Source: Nitratidesulfovibrio sp. (GTDB lineage Bacteria; Desulfobacterota; Desulfovibrionia; Desulfovibrionales; Desulfovibrionaceae). From it: a DNA stretch of 64,000 nucleotides. Every line of letters begins with the position of its first letter. Within the stretch, counting starts at the first letter, position 1. The translations under genes and the position numbers were made by a program. The stretch covers positions 248,001 to 312,000 of the forward strand of contig NZ_JBDXXH010000003.1 of the NCBI RefSeq assembly GCF_040373385.1, given 5' to 3'. Below the pieces are notes generated by a model that ran no database searches, was not told the DNA's origin, and worked only from the letters and a program-made list of their open reading frames with translations. Shown in pieces: positions 56,610 through 64,000 of the stretch.

Positions 56610-58379
56610 TCAGTAGGCTCCGGAGCCGGAGTTGGGCCATGTGCCGTTGAAGCCGCGCAGCACCACCACCCAGAACGGGCGACCCGGCTTGCCCCGGTGG
56701 GTGGACTGGTAGTGGGTGACCTGCACGGAGTCGAACATGTCCTCGAGCTGACGGGGCATGTTCGGCCCGTCGCGGCGCACGAACACGGCATCCCAGCCCA
56801 CCTTGTCGGCGGGCGACGGCCAGATGTCGTACTGGCTCATGCGGCGACCGAAGTCGGCGCAGTAGGTCACCGGCTGACCGGGGGCGTAGAACGCCAGCGA
56901 GGCGGTCATGTCGTAGGCGTCGGAAAAGAAGAACACCCGGTCCGGGTCGGGCAGTTGCCGACGCACCTCGTCGAGGTGTTCGCCAAGGTCGGCCCAGCCC
57001 TTCAGGCGGGTGGCGGGGTTGTACTGCGGCGGCAGGGGCAGCGCGTCCTGCGCGTGCACCAGGCCGAAGGTCAGCACCCCCAGCACCGCCCATACGGGCA
57101 CCAGCCTGCGCCATACGGTGGTGCGCGTGCCCCCCGGGGACAGGGCGGCATCGCGGCGGCGGGCGGCCACAAGGTCTGCAAGGGCGCACGCGGCCAGCAT
57201 GATGCCCGCAACATAGCTCATGGCGGGCCAGTTGGGATAGATGCGGGTGTGCAGGCTCCACAGGGTCATGCCGCCCCACAGGGGCCAGAATCCGGCGGCC
57301 AGCAGGATGTCGCGGCGCAGCCGGTCCGGACCGCAGCAGGCGCCGGAGGGCGCGCCGGGGCCAGAGGGCATGTTGCGGCCCCGCGTCTGTCCGGAACAGG
57401 CGGTGCGCAGGGCGCGCCAGCCACCCGCCAGCATCAGGCCCAGCCACCACGGGGTGATGATGCCCGCCTGCGCGCCCAGATGTTCGGGCATCCGTTCCGG
57501 CGTCAGGAAGGTTCTGGCGGCCTTGCCCGCCACCCCGGCCAGGGTGGCCACGTGGCGGAAGCTGACCCAGTCGTTGGCGATGTTCCAGGCCAGGATGGGC
57601 AGCATGCCCACGGCGGAACCGGCCAGCATCACCAGCAGCACCCGCGCGGCCACGCCGCGCGCCAGCAGGGCGTGGCGGGACAGCCCCCACAGCCACAGCA
57701 CGGCCACGCCCGCCATGGCCAGCATCATGTACTTGGCCAGCACGCCAAGGGCCATGCAGGCGAACAGCAGCGCGTAGGGCATGCGGCGGCGCGGTTCCTG
57801 CGATATCCAGTGCAGGCAGAACAGCGCGCCTGCCCAGCACAGCAGCAGGGGGCTGTCGGTGGTCATCAGTATGCCGGATGCCATGAACAGCGGGGTGGCG
57901 TTGGCCACGAACAGGGTCAGCACGCCCAGCGCGGGTGCGCGGAACAGCCGGGCAACGCCGAGGTACAGCAGGGTCTGGGCCAGCGCGGCATTGACCACCG
58001 CGCCCATGCGCACGCCGGTTTCCGTGTCGCCCAGCAGGGCCGTCCAGCCGTGGATGAGCCAGGCGATGAGCGGCCCCTTGGAATAGTAGGACAGCTGCAA
58101 CCTGCGCGACCAGTCCCAGTACTGCGATTCGTCCTGCACCAGGTCGAGCTGGCCGGACATCACGAACCACAGGCGCACCAGCGTGGTGACGGCGATGATC
58201 ACGCCCGCGCACAGGGCGGGGTTGCGTTCCCAGATGGGGGCCGGGGGCAGGCCGGGCAGCGTGGTCATGCCGGACGGCGTGGGGGCGGCACTGGCGCGCG
58301 GGGCATGCGCGCCGTGGCTGCCGGTGCCGGTGGCACTGGCGGAAGGGCGGAATTCGGGCCGGTGTATGGATGCGGACAT
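56610..58379 (-). CDS. GT39/ArnT-like membrane glycosyltransferase
   Basis: A 589-residue polytopic protein of the PMT_2/ArnT type (GT-C fold). After a Pro/Ala-rich N-terminus, the first helix (about 55-75) is followed by the family motif LVQDESQYWDWSRRLQLSYYSKGPL, in which the DE pair (catalytic Asp) and YSKGP are typical. About ten more helices and a C-terminal periplasmic domain (DLGEHLDEVRRQLPDPDRVF, ...FVRRDGPNMPRQLEDMFDSV) complete it. Such enzymes transfer a sugar from a polyprenyl-phosphate donor to lipid A, protein or another acceptor; which one is unknown. The start at 58379 is the first ATG before the conserved part with an otherwise plausible N-terminus. Confidence 0.82.
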   Translation of the reverse strand: MSASIHRPEFRPSASATGTGSHGAHAPRASAAPTPSGMTTLPGLPPAPIWERNPALCAGVIIAVTTLVRLWFVMSGQLDLVQDESQYWDWSRRLQLSYYSKGPLIAWLIHGWTALLGDTETGVRMGAVVNAALAQTLLYLGVARLFRAPALGVLTLFVANATPLFMASGILMTTDSPLLLCWAGALFCLHWISQEPRRRMPYALLFACMALGVLAKYMMLAMAGVAVLWLWGLSRHALLARGVAARVLLVMLAGSAVGMLPILAWNIANDWVSFRHVATLAGVAGKAARTFLTPERMPEHLGAQAGIITPWWLGLMLAGGWRALRTACSGQTRGRNMPSGPGAPSGACCGPDRLRRDILLAAGFWPLWGGMTLWSLHTRIYPNWPAMSYVAGIMLAACALADLVAARRRDAALSPGGTRTTVWRRLVPVWAVLGVLTFGLVHAQDALPLPPQYNPATRLKGWADLGEHLDEVRRQLPDPDRVFFFSDAYDMTASLAFYAPGQPVTYCADFGRRMSQYDIWPSPADKVGWDAVFVRRDGPNMPRQLEDMFDSVQVTHYQSTHRGKPGRPFWVVVLRGFNGTWPNSGSGAY

Positions 58380-58690
58380 GCGCGCGAAAATGACCTGTGG
58401 GGATAATGATGATGAAAGGCGGCAGAAGCGGGTGGTGCCGCGTGCCGGGGAGCGTGGCCGGTGCACGCCTACTGGGGTGCACCGCATCTTGGCGCGGGCC
58501 TTTCGGGCACCAACAGCTCCGGATCGGTGCCGCTGGGAATGTAGCCTCTCGGAGTGGGGGTGTCCAGAAGGGCGGCATGCGACGGTGGCGGCCAGCACGG
58601 GGGAAAGGCCGGACGGAGTGCCCGGCTGGTGACCCCTTGGGGGGTATTCACCGTGAGTGCCCGGCATGCGGACGGGCAGGGCAAAACCAT

Positions 58691-58728
58691 GGGGCGGCGG
58701 ACCGTGTGTTGCGGAAATCCGCCGCCCC
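58691..58728 (-). terminator. Terminator of the ALDH-like gene
   Basis: On the minus strand GGGGCGGCGGA and TCCGCCGCCCC form a perfect 11-bp stem directly after the gene, followed by ATGGTTTTGCC. The 58380-58738 gap holds no gene. Confidence 0.75.
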
Positions 58729-58738
58729 AAGGGGGGAG

Positions 58739-60259
58739 TTACTTGTACAGCCGCTTGAGCAGCTTCAGCTTCAGGTCCGAGCCGGGGGCGAAGCGCAGGG
58801 GGATATCGAAGAAATTGGATCCCACGGCTGCCGCGCGCGGGGCCGAGAAGGTTGCCAGCCCGGCGGGGCCGGCCATGGCGCCGTGCCCGGTTTCGCCAAC
58901 GCCACCCTGCGGCAGGCGCGGGTTGGCCAGGTGGGTGGCCGCGTCGTTGATCAGCACGGCCCCGGCGCGGGTGGATTCCATCAGCCGTTCGCCGCGCGCG
59001 TGGGCGGTGGTGAAGGCGTACAGCGCGGTGAGCGCGGGCAGCCCGGCCAGGAAGGTCGTGGCCTCGTCCAGCCGGGTGTAGGGGCGTACCACCAGCACGG
59101 GGCCGAAGCCTTCCTCGCGCAGTGCCGGGCTGTCGTCGGGCACGTCGGTAATCAGGGTGGGCGGCACGTACAGGGATGCCCTGTCAGGTTGATTGGAGGC
59201 ATCGCCGGGGCCGAAGGGCAGGGCGCGCCCGGCGGCCAGCCGTTCCGCCTGGCGCACGAACCCGGCGGCGGAAACCATGCGGCCAAAGTCCGCGCTGGTG
59301 CGCGGCTGCGGGCCGAAGGCGCGTTCCAGTTCGGCGCGCAGCGCGTCCAGGACGCGGTCCAGCACGGTGCGTTGCACCAGCAGCATGTCGGGCGCGGCGC
59401 GCACCTGACCGGCGTGCAGGAACTTGGCCCACACGATGCGCCGGGCGGCCATGGCCATGTCCGCATCGCCGTGCACCAGCGCGGCGGACGGGCCGCCGGT
59501 GATAGCGGCATACGGGGTAAGCGTGGGGGCTGCCAGCGCGGCGATGGTCCGCGCGCCGCGCGTGTCGCCGTCGTACCACACGAAGTCGGGCGCGGTGGCC
59601 AGCAGGGCCTCGTCCGTTTCCGCGCCGCCGCTGACCACGGCCACATGCTCCGGCTCGAAGTACTGGCGCACCAGCCGGGTCATTATTTCCGCCGTGGCCG
59701 GGGCTTCCGCCGAGGGGCGCAGCACCACGGCGTTGCCCGCGCCGAGGGCGTCGGCCAGGGGCACCAGCAGGCTGCGGAACGGATCGGCCCAGTGGGCGTA
59801 GGCCACCACCCGGCCCAGTGGCTGGTGACGCACGTAGCTGCGCGCCTTGAACTGACCCAGCGACGATAGCACCCGCCGCCCGCCGCAGAAGCCGGGCACG
59901 GCCTTGATCAGCCAGTCGATCTCGTGCAGCACGGGCACCACCTCGCGCACCAGAAAGGGGTGCTCCGGGCGGCCATAGTCGGCGCGGATGGCATCGGCCA
60001 GGCGATCGCGGTAGCCCTGCACGCCTTCGCGCAGGCGGCGCAGGGCGTCCACCCGCGCACCGGAGGGCAGCGCCGCGCCAGAGGCGATGAACGCCTTCTG
60101 GCGGGCGGCCAGCGCGGCCATGTCCTCACCGATGACGGAAGGACCGGTGGACGAAGTTGTGGGGGCGGCATCGGCTGGGGTGGATGAACCGAATGCGGAG
60201 GAAGACGCGGCGGATGGAATGGAGCCGTGGGCGGCGGGCTGGGCGGAGAATTGGGTCAT
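58739..60259 (-). CDS. Aldehyde dehydrogenase homologue lacking catalytic residues
   Basis: A 506-residue protein related over its length to class-3/coniferyl aldehyde dehydrogenases (FVREVVPVLHEIDWLIKAVP-like region, AGNAVVLRPSAEAPATAEIM, RRIVWAKFLHAGQVRAAPDM, REEGFGPVLVVRPY, LPQGGVGETGHGAMAGPAGL). The catalytic residues are all replaced: oxyanion Asn of PWNYP is Ala158 (HWADP), the general base Glu of LELGGKSP is Ile253 (AAITGGPS), and the nucleophile Cys of GQTC is Arg287 (GQVR). It is therefore very probably not an aldehyde dehydrogenase. The frame is otherwise intact and the flanking conserved regions are well kept, so it looks like a maintained pseudoenzyme. The start at 60259 has GGAGTGCGCC upstream. 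Confidence 0.88.
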   Translation of the reverse strand: MTQFSAQPAAHGSIPSAASSSAFGSSTPADAAPTTSSTGPSVIGEDMAALAARQKAFIASGAALPSGARVDALRRLREGVQGYRDRLADAIRADYGRPEHPFLVREVVPVLHEIDWLIKAVPGFCGGRRVLSSLGQFKARSYVRHQPLGRVVAYAHWADPFRSLLVPLADALGAGNAVVLRPSAEAPATAEIMTRLVRQYFEPEHVAVVSGGAETDEALLATAPDFVWYDGDTRGARTIAALAAPTLTPYAAITGGPSAALVHGDADMAMAARRIVWAKFLHAGQVRAAPDMLLVQRTVLDRVLDALRAELERAFGPQPRTSADFGRMVSAAGFVRQAERLAAGRALPFGPGDASNQPDRASLYVPPTLITDVPDDSPALREEGFGPVLVVRPYTRLDEATTFLAGLPALTALYAFTTAHARGERLMESTRAGAVLINDAATHLANPRLPQGGVGETGHGAMAGPAGLATFSAPRAAAVGSNFFDIPLRFAPGSDLKLKLLKRLYK

Positions 60260-60725
60260 GGCGCACTCCTTGGCGGACGTTCCGGCGCGGGGCAATGCGC
60301 CCCGCCCGATACGCAGGGTTCGGGGGACGGCTGGCGGCTGGCCGGGGCGCGGGGCGCGCGATGGGGCATGAAGCGCCGGAAATGCCCGCCTGTCTGGTCT
60401 GGTGCAGGCCGAAAAAGTGGCGCGCTCCCGGTATGGTCCGCCATTGTGTACTGATAACGCATCGCGCGTCGCCGCGCCAGTGGGGGCGGCGGGGAAACAC
60501 GGTCCACGACACACCTCCGTCTTGACAGCTTGCCTCTTGCGGTGCAGGGTAAACTGGCCTTCGTGCGGCCCGGCGTCTGGAAACAGTGCTGACGGGGCCG
60601 GTCACCGCGGGCGCACGCGACATCGCTTGCGCCCCTTCGGCGTGCCCGTGGCACGGCGCGACGCAGGTGCCCCTTTCCCCATGCCGTGCGGATGCCGCAA
60701 TGATCCGTCAGGGAGAGTTCTCACC

Positions 60726-62117
60726 ATGTCAAAGGGTTCCAATCAGTTCGACGTCATCGTCGTGGGCGGCGGCCCGGCAGGGCTGTTCGCCGCGTACCAC
60801 CTTGCCGAGCATTCCGGCCTGCGTACCTGCCTCATCGAACGCGGGCAGGACGTGCGCAAGCGCAGCTGCCCCATCAACAAGACGCAGAAGTGTCTGAAGT
60901 GCAAGCCGTGCCACATCCTGTCCGGCATGGGCGGCGGCGGCCTGTTCTCGGACGGCAAGCTCAACTTCATCCACAAGCTGGGCAAGACCGACCTTACCCA
61001 ATTCATGCCCCGTTCCGAGGCAGAGGTGCTGATCAACGAAACGGAGACCATCTTCAACCGTTTCGGCATGGACGGCCCGGTCTACCCCTCGGACATGGAG
61101 GCGGCCAAGGCCATCCGCAAGCAGGCCAAGAAGCACGGCATCGACCTTTTGCTCATCAAGCAGAAACACCTTGGCAGCGATTGCCTGCCCGACCATATCG
61201 ACGCCATGTGCGCGCACATTCGCGACAAGGGCGTGGATATCCGCACCGGTGAAGAAGTGCGCACCCTTACCGTGGAAAACGGCACGGTGCGCGGCCTTGT
61301 CACCGACAAGGGCGAATATGCGTGCAAGGCGGTCATCATCGCCCCCGGCCGCGTGGGCGCGGACTGGGTGGGCGAACTGGCGCGCGGGCACGGCCTGGCC
61401 GTGAGCCAGCGCGGCATAGAGGTGGGCGTGCGCGTGGAAGTGCACAAGGACATCATGTCGGACATCACCAACGTGATCTACGACCCCACCTTCTTCGTGC
61501 AGACCGACAAGTACGACGACCAGACCCGCACCTTCTGCACCAACCCGGAAGGGTTCATCGCGCTGGAGAACTACCAGGACTTCGTGTGCGTGAACGGCCA
61601 CGCCTACCGCCACCGCAAGTCGGAGAACACCAACTTCGCCTTCCTGTCCAAGGTGGTGCTGACCGACCCGGTGTCCGACAACCAGGGCTACGGCACCGCC
61701 ATCGGGCGGCTGGCCACCATCATCGGCGGCGGCAAGCCCATCCTGCAACGCTTCGGCGATCTGCGGCGGGGCCGCCGGTCCACGTGGAACCGCATCAACA
61801 AGGGCTACATAGAACCCACCATGACCAACGTGGTGCCCGGCGACATCGCCATGGCCCTGCCGGAGCGCATCGTGACCAACCTGGTGGAGGGGCTGGAGCA
61901 GCTGAACAACGTCATGCCCGGCATCGCCAACGAGGAAACGCTGCTCTACGCGCCGGAGATCAAGTTCTTCGCCACCCAGGTGGAGACGGACAACCATCTG
62001 GAAACCTCGCTCAAGGGGCTGTTCGTGGCGGGCGACGGGCCGGGGGTTGCGGGCAACATCGTGTCCGCCGCGGCCACCGGGCTGATCCCGGCCAAGGCCA
62101 TCATCGAACGGCTGTAG
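60726..62117 (+). CDS. FAD-dependent oxidoreductase of unknown substrate
   Basis: A 463-residue flavoprotein (COG2509-like uncharacterised FAD-dependent dehydrogenases). An N-terminal dinucleotide fold (FDVIVVGGGPAGLFAAYHLA) is followed by a Cys-rich stretch CPINKTQKCLKCKPCHILSG and MGGGGLFSDGKLNF, both typical of this group. It ends with the FAD-binding C-terminus (GLFVAGDGPGVAGNIVSAAA TGL). The start at 60726 (MSKGSNQFDVIVVGGG) has CAGGGAG upstream. It is divergent from the ALDH-like gene; the 466-bp gap between them holds no gene I can support. A strong terminator follows. Confidence 0.88.
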   Translation: MSKGSNQFDVIVVGGGPAGLFAAYHLAEHSGLRTCLIERGQDVRKRSCPINKTQKCLKCKPCHILSGMGGGGLFSDGKLNFIHKLGKTDLTQFMPRSEAEVLINETETIFNRFGMDGPVYPSDMEAAKAIRKQAKKHGIDLLLIKQKHLGSDCLPDHIDAMCAHIRDKGVDIRTGEEVRTLTVENGTVRGLVTDKGEYACKAVIIAPGRVGADWVGELARGHGLAVSQRGIEVGVRVEVHKDIMSDITNVIYDPTFFVQTDKYDDQTRTFCTNPEGFIALENYQDFVCVNGHAYRHRKSENTNFAFLSKVVLTDPVSDNQGYGTAIGRLATIIGGGKPILQRFGDLRRGRRSTWNRINKGYIEPTMTNVVPGDIAMALPERIVTNLVEGLEQLNNVMPGIANEETLLYAPEIKFFATQVETDNHLETSLKGLFVAGDGPGVAGNIVSAAATGLIPAKAIIERL

Positions 62118-62175
62118 CCGGGCCGCGTGCCGTTTTTCCCGGATATCGGGGGGCGGCGACGACAGGTATGCAATG

Positions 62176-62208
62176 AACGGGGCGCCTTGCGGGGTGCCCC
62201 GTTTTTTT
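62176..62208 (+). terminator. Intrinsic terminator of the flavoprotein gene
   Basis: ACGGGGCGCC and GGTGCCCCGT pair around a TTGCGG loop, followed by TTTTTTTG. Confidence 0.9.
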
Positions 62209-62423
62209 GTGTGCGTGGGGGGGGGATCCGGGTCGGTTGGGTGACGGGTTGCGCCCGCCTTCGGCGGGCGATGGCAGGGTGCCGTGGGGCAGGACGACAG
62301 GCGGCAGGAGGGCAGGCGGCAGGGCGGGAAGAAGGGCACCCCGCCTGCCTTGAACATCGCCGTTCCGGTCTTATGGTATGGGACGAGACGCCAACCGCGC
62401 CCAGCGCGAGGGAGGTGATACGC

Positions 62424-62651
62424 ATGTTCACCGGCATAGCACGCGTGCCACGGCACGTATGGGACAGCGACCCGGTCGTTCGGGATGACTTCGAACGGTT
62501 GATCGAACGGCTGGAAGGGCTGGCCCTGGATGTGGGCCTGGACCCTGACCGCAACATCTGCCTTACCGACAACAAGGAGGATGTGCGGGTGGGGATAAGC
62601 GAGGAAATGGACATGTATCTGCGCGAGGAACCCGGCACCTGGCGCATGTAG
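62424..62651 (+). CDS. Small acidic protein of unknown function
   Basis: A 75-residue soluble protein, MFTGIARVPRHVWDSDPVVR onward, with many acidic residues (DPDRNICLTDNKEDVRVGIS, EEMDMYLREEPGTWRM). No motif or family is recognised. It has a good ribosome-binding site (GGGAGGTGATACGC) and ends before an intrinsic terminator, which argues that it is real. It forms a unit of its own between the flavoprotein terminator and a minus-strand gene. Confidence 0.65.
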   Translation: MFTGIARVPRHVWDSDPVVRDDFERLIERLEGLALDVGLDPDRNICLTDNKEDVRVGISEEMDMYLREEPGTWRM

Positions 62652-62747
62652 CAGGCACGGCGCGTCGGCCTGAAGGGGCCGGAGGGGATGCATCCCGGCG
62701 GTTTTTGGCCGGGCAGCAGCCGGAAGCGACGCGTGAACGGAATACTG

Positions 62748-62784
62748 AAGGGGCGCTCCGCCTGTGGCGGAACGCCCCTTTTTC
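62748..62784 (+). terminator. Intrinsic terminator
   Basis: AAGGGGCGCTCCGCC and GGCGGAACGCCCCTT form a near-perfect stem with a TGT loop, followed by TTT. The stem is also suited to end the minus-strand gene finishing at 62836. Confidence 0.85.
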
Positions 62785-62835
62785 ATGGTGTGCGTGATGT
62801 GGCTGGTGCGCGGTGTCCGCCCGGTGCGTGCCCGG

Positions 62836-63705
62836 CTACGAGCAGGACGAGGAAACCGAGCTTGGCGGAAACACCCGGATGGCCCAGGTCAGCGCCAGCG
62901 CGAACAGGGCCGAGACGATGCCCACGGCGGCATCCCAGAACGGCGGCGCGCCAAGGGCAATGCGCATGAGCAGGGTGGCGATGACGTAGCCGGAGTTGCG
63001 GAACACCGCGTGGAACGAGGGCATGAAGGTCTGTGCCACCAGCACCATCAGGATGTCGGCAAAGATGAGCACCGTGTAGATGGTCTCGAAGAAGTCGAAC
63101 GACTGGCCGGTGGTGGCGAACATCCAGCCGTCCCACAGGGCGATGCCGATGAATGCCAGAAACAGGCCGAGCGCCAGGATCTTCTTGGCCATGACGTAAT
63201 GCATGCGGTCCATGGCCGAAGTGATGTACCCCTGCGGCCGCTGCACCTTGTAGTACAGGCCCAGGCACAAAAAGATCACCAGCGCGGCGCTGGCCGATAC
63301 GATGATGTGCAGCACGGGCTGAAAGTCGAGCGAAAGGGTGATGGGCTCGTGCATGTGCGAAAGCTCTTTGAAGGAGTTTCGCAGCAGGATCAGCGCGAGA
63401 ATCTCGAACTGTTTGCCCACCGAGCGAGACAGCGAACAGGACAGCACGAGGATCAGGCTCATCACTTCCAGCACCAGCAGCATGGTGAAGGCGAAGTTGA
63501 CGGCCTGGAAATGGTTGGAGGGAACGAAGCGGGTCAGCTCTATCGGCAGCCCGGCCAGCAGGCCGTGCCGGTTCAGTTCAATGGCGATGATGCCGCCGAT
63601 GAACGCGAAGATGAGCGCAAGCGCCACCCGGCGCTGGGTGCGCGGGTGTTCCCAGTAATGGTCCAGCAGGTCGAAAAGATTGGTGAGTGGTTCGAGGCGG
63701 AACAT
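62836..63705 (-). CDS. Polytopic membrane protein of unknown function
   Basis: A 289-residue protein with about seven hydrophobic helices, starting MFRLEPLTNLFDLLDHYWEH. Between the helices are charged segments such as SLSRSVGKQFEILALILLRNSFKELSHMHE and YYKVQRPQGYITSAMDRMHY. It ends FPPSSVSSSCS. I do not recognise the family with certainty. The start at 63705 is chosen because the frame upstream is Arg/Pro-rich and the first helix-preceding amphipathic stretch begins here. The 63706-64000 stretch has no gene I can support. Confidence 0.65.
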   Translation of the reverse strand: MFRLEPLTNLFDLLDHYWEHPRTQRRVALALIFAFIGGIIAIELNRHGLLAGLPIELTRFVPSNHFQAVNFAFTMLLVLEVMSLILVLSCSLSRSVGKQFEILALILLRNSFKELSHMHEPITLSLDFQPVLHIIVSASAALVIFLCLGLYYKVQRPQGYITSAMDRMHYVMAKKILALGLFLAFIGIALWDGWMFATTGQSFDFFETIYTVLIFADILMVLVAQTFMPSFHAVFRNSGYVIATLLMRIALGAPPFWDAAVGIVSALFALALTWAIRVFPPSSVSSSCS

Positions 63706-64000
63706 GGTCGTGCCCGGGCGCTGGGGCCTGATGGATGGTTTGGGGTCTTGCGCGGCCACGCGGAGTGCGAGCCGCGTGCGCATGTGACCAGTAGCATCCG
63801 CCTATAACAGAGAATAATGACAAACAGAAAGGGATTTGCCTGAATTTTCCGAACCGTCGGTTGGTCCGCCCCGGCATTGCCGTATGGGCTAGGGACCAGG
63901 TTCACCGGCAAATCCCTTTCATCGGGAAGTGTTCCGTCGGCATTATTCCGTTGCATCCTCCGCCGGGGTTTTTCTGCGGCTGCCAGGGGAGCACCCGCGA

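Noticed and set aside
53226..58406. A 5.2-kb open plus-strand frame opposite the penicillin-binding protein and glycosyltransferase genes
   Set aside because: It is antisense to two well-supported genes; its Gly/His/Val/Gln-rich product has no motifs. Long antisense frames are common in GC-rich DNA.

Overview
The window is GC-rich chromosomal DNA from a sulfate-reducing deltaproteobacterium of the Desulfovibrio / Nitratidesulfovibrio vulgaris type. The main evidence is an hmc operon with a 16-haem HmcA, dense coding, Desulfovibrio-like transporter and two-component genes, and a compact nif cluster with nifI1-nifI2 between nifH and nifD, as in anaerobes. Genus and species are inferred; nothing in the window fixes them. 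I saw no rRNA, tRNA, CRISPR array, phage gene or transposase.

Layout. 1-4710 (minus): hmcABCDE, a transmembrane electron conduit, with hmcE cut by the window edge. 5486-12067: a TIM-barrel sugar isomerase-like protein, a Tat-exported metallo-beta-lactamase-fold protein, and a haem-containing sensor kinase with its sigma-54 response regulator. 12605-14877: a YeiH-type transporter, a membrane-anchored lipoyl-like protein and a universal stress protein. 15702-20864: a complete branched-chain amino-acid ABC transporter (livKHMGF). 21203-34658: the nif cluster, nifV divergent from nifH-I1-I2-D-K, a NifB-like protein without radical-SAM cysteines, a 2Fe-2S ferredoxin, nifE-N and true nifB. 34930-45152 (minus): a second liv transporter behind a GABA-type aminotransferase, then a sigma-54 activator and a succinate-semialdehyde-type dehydrogenase, apparently one regulon. 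45722-53172: rhodanese, ilvN, ptb-buk, a TetR regulator, a DUF4139 protein and a cupin. 53334-63705: penicillin-binding protein 1A, a Cys-cluster protein, a GT39-like glycosyltransferase, an aldehyde dehydrogenase homologue without catalytic residues, a flavoprotein, a small acidic protein and a membrane protein.

How it works together. Nitrogenase genes appear sigma-54 driven (a consensus -24/-12 site before nifH and two tandem candidates before nifV) and are fed by HmcABCDE-type electron transfer and a dedicated ferredoxin. The gabT-liv2 and gabD promoters share two copies each of a 16-bp dyad at nearly identical distances (75 and 128-130 bp) from a sigma-54-like promoter, which points to the activator encoded between them.

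Most striking is a dispersed family of 130-215 bp intergenic elements (at least eight good copies and two degraded ones). Each folds as one long hairpin around a conserved loop with GAGTA(T/C)(A/G). The outer stems are unique to each locus but stay self-complementary. The elements separate genes inside the nif, hmc, liv and gab operons, and all ten loops lie in the same DNA orientation whatever the direction of the flanking genes. A second small palindrome is nested in three of them. I regard this as the best candidate for an undescribed system here.
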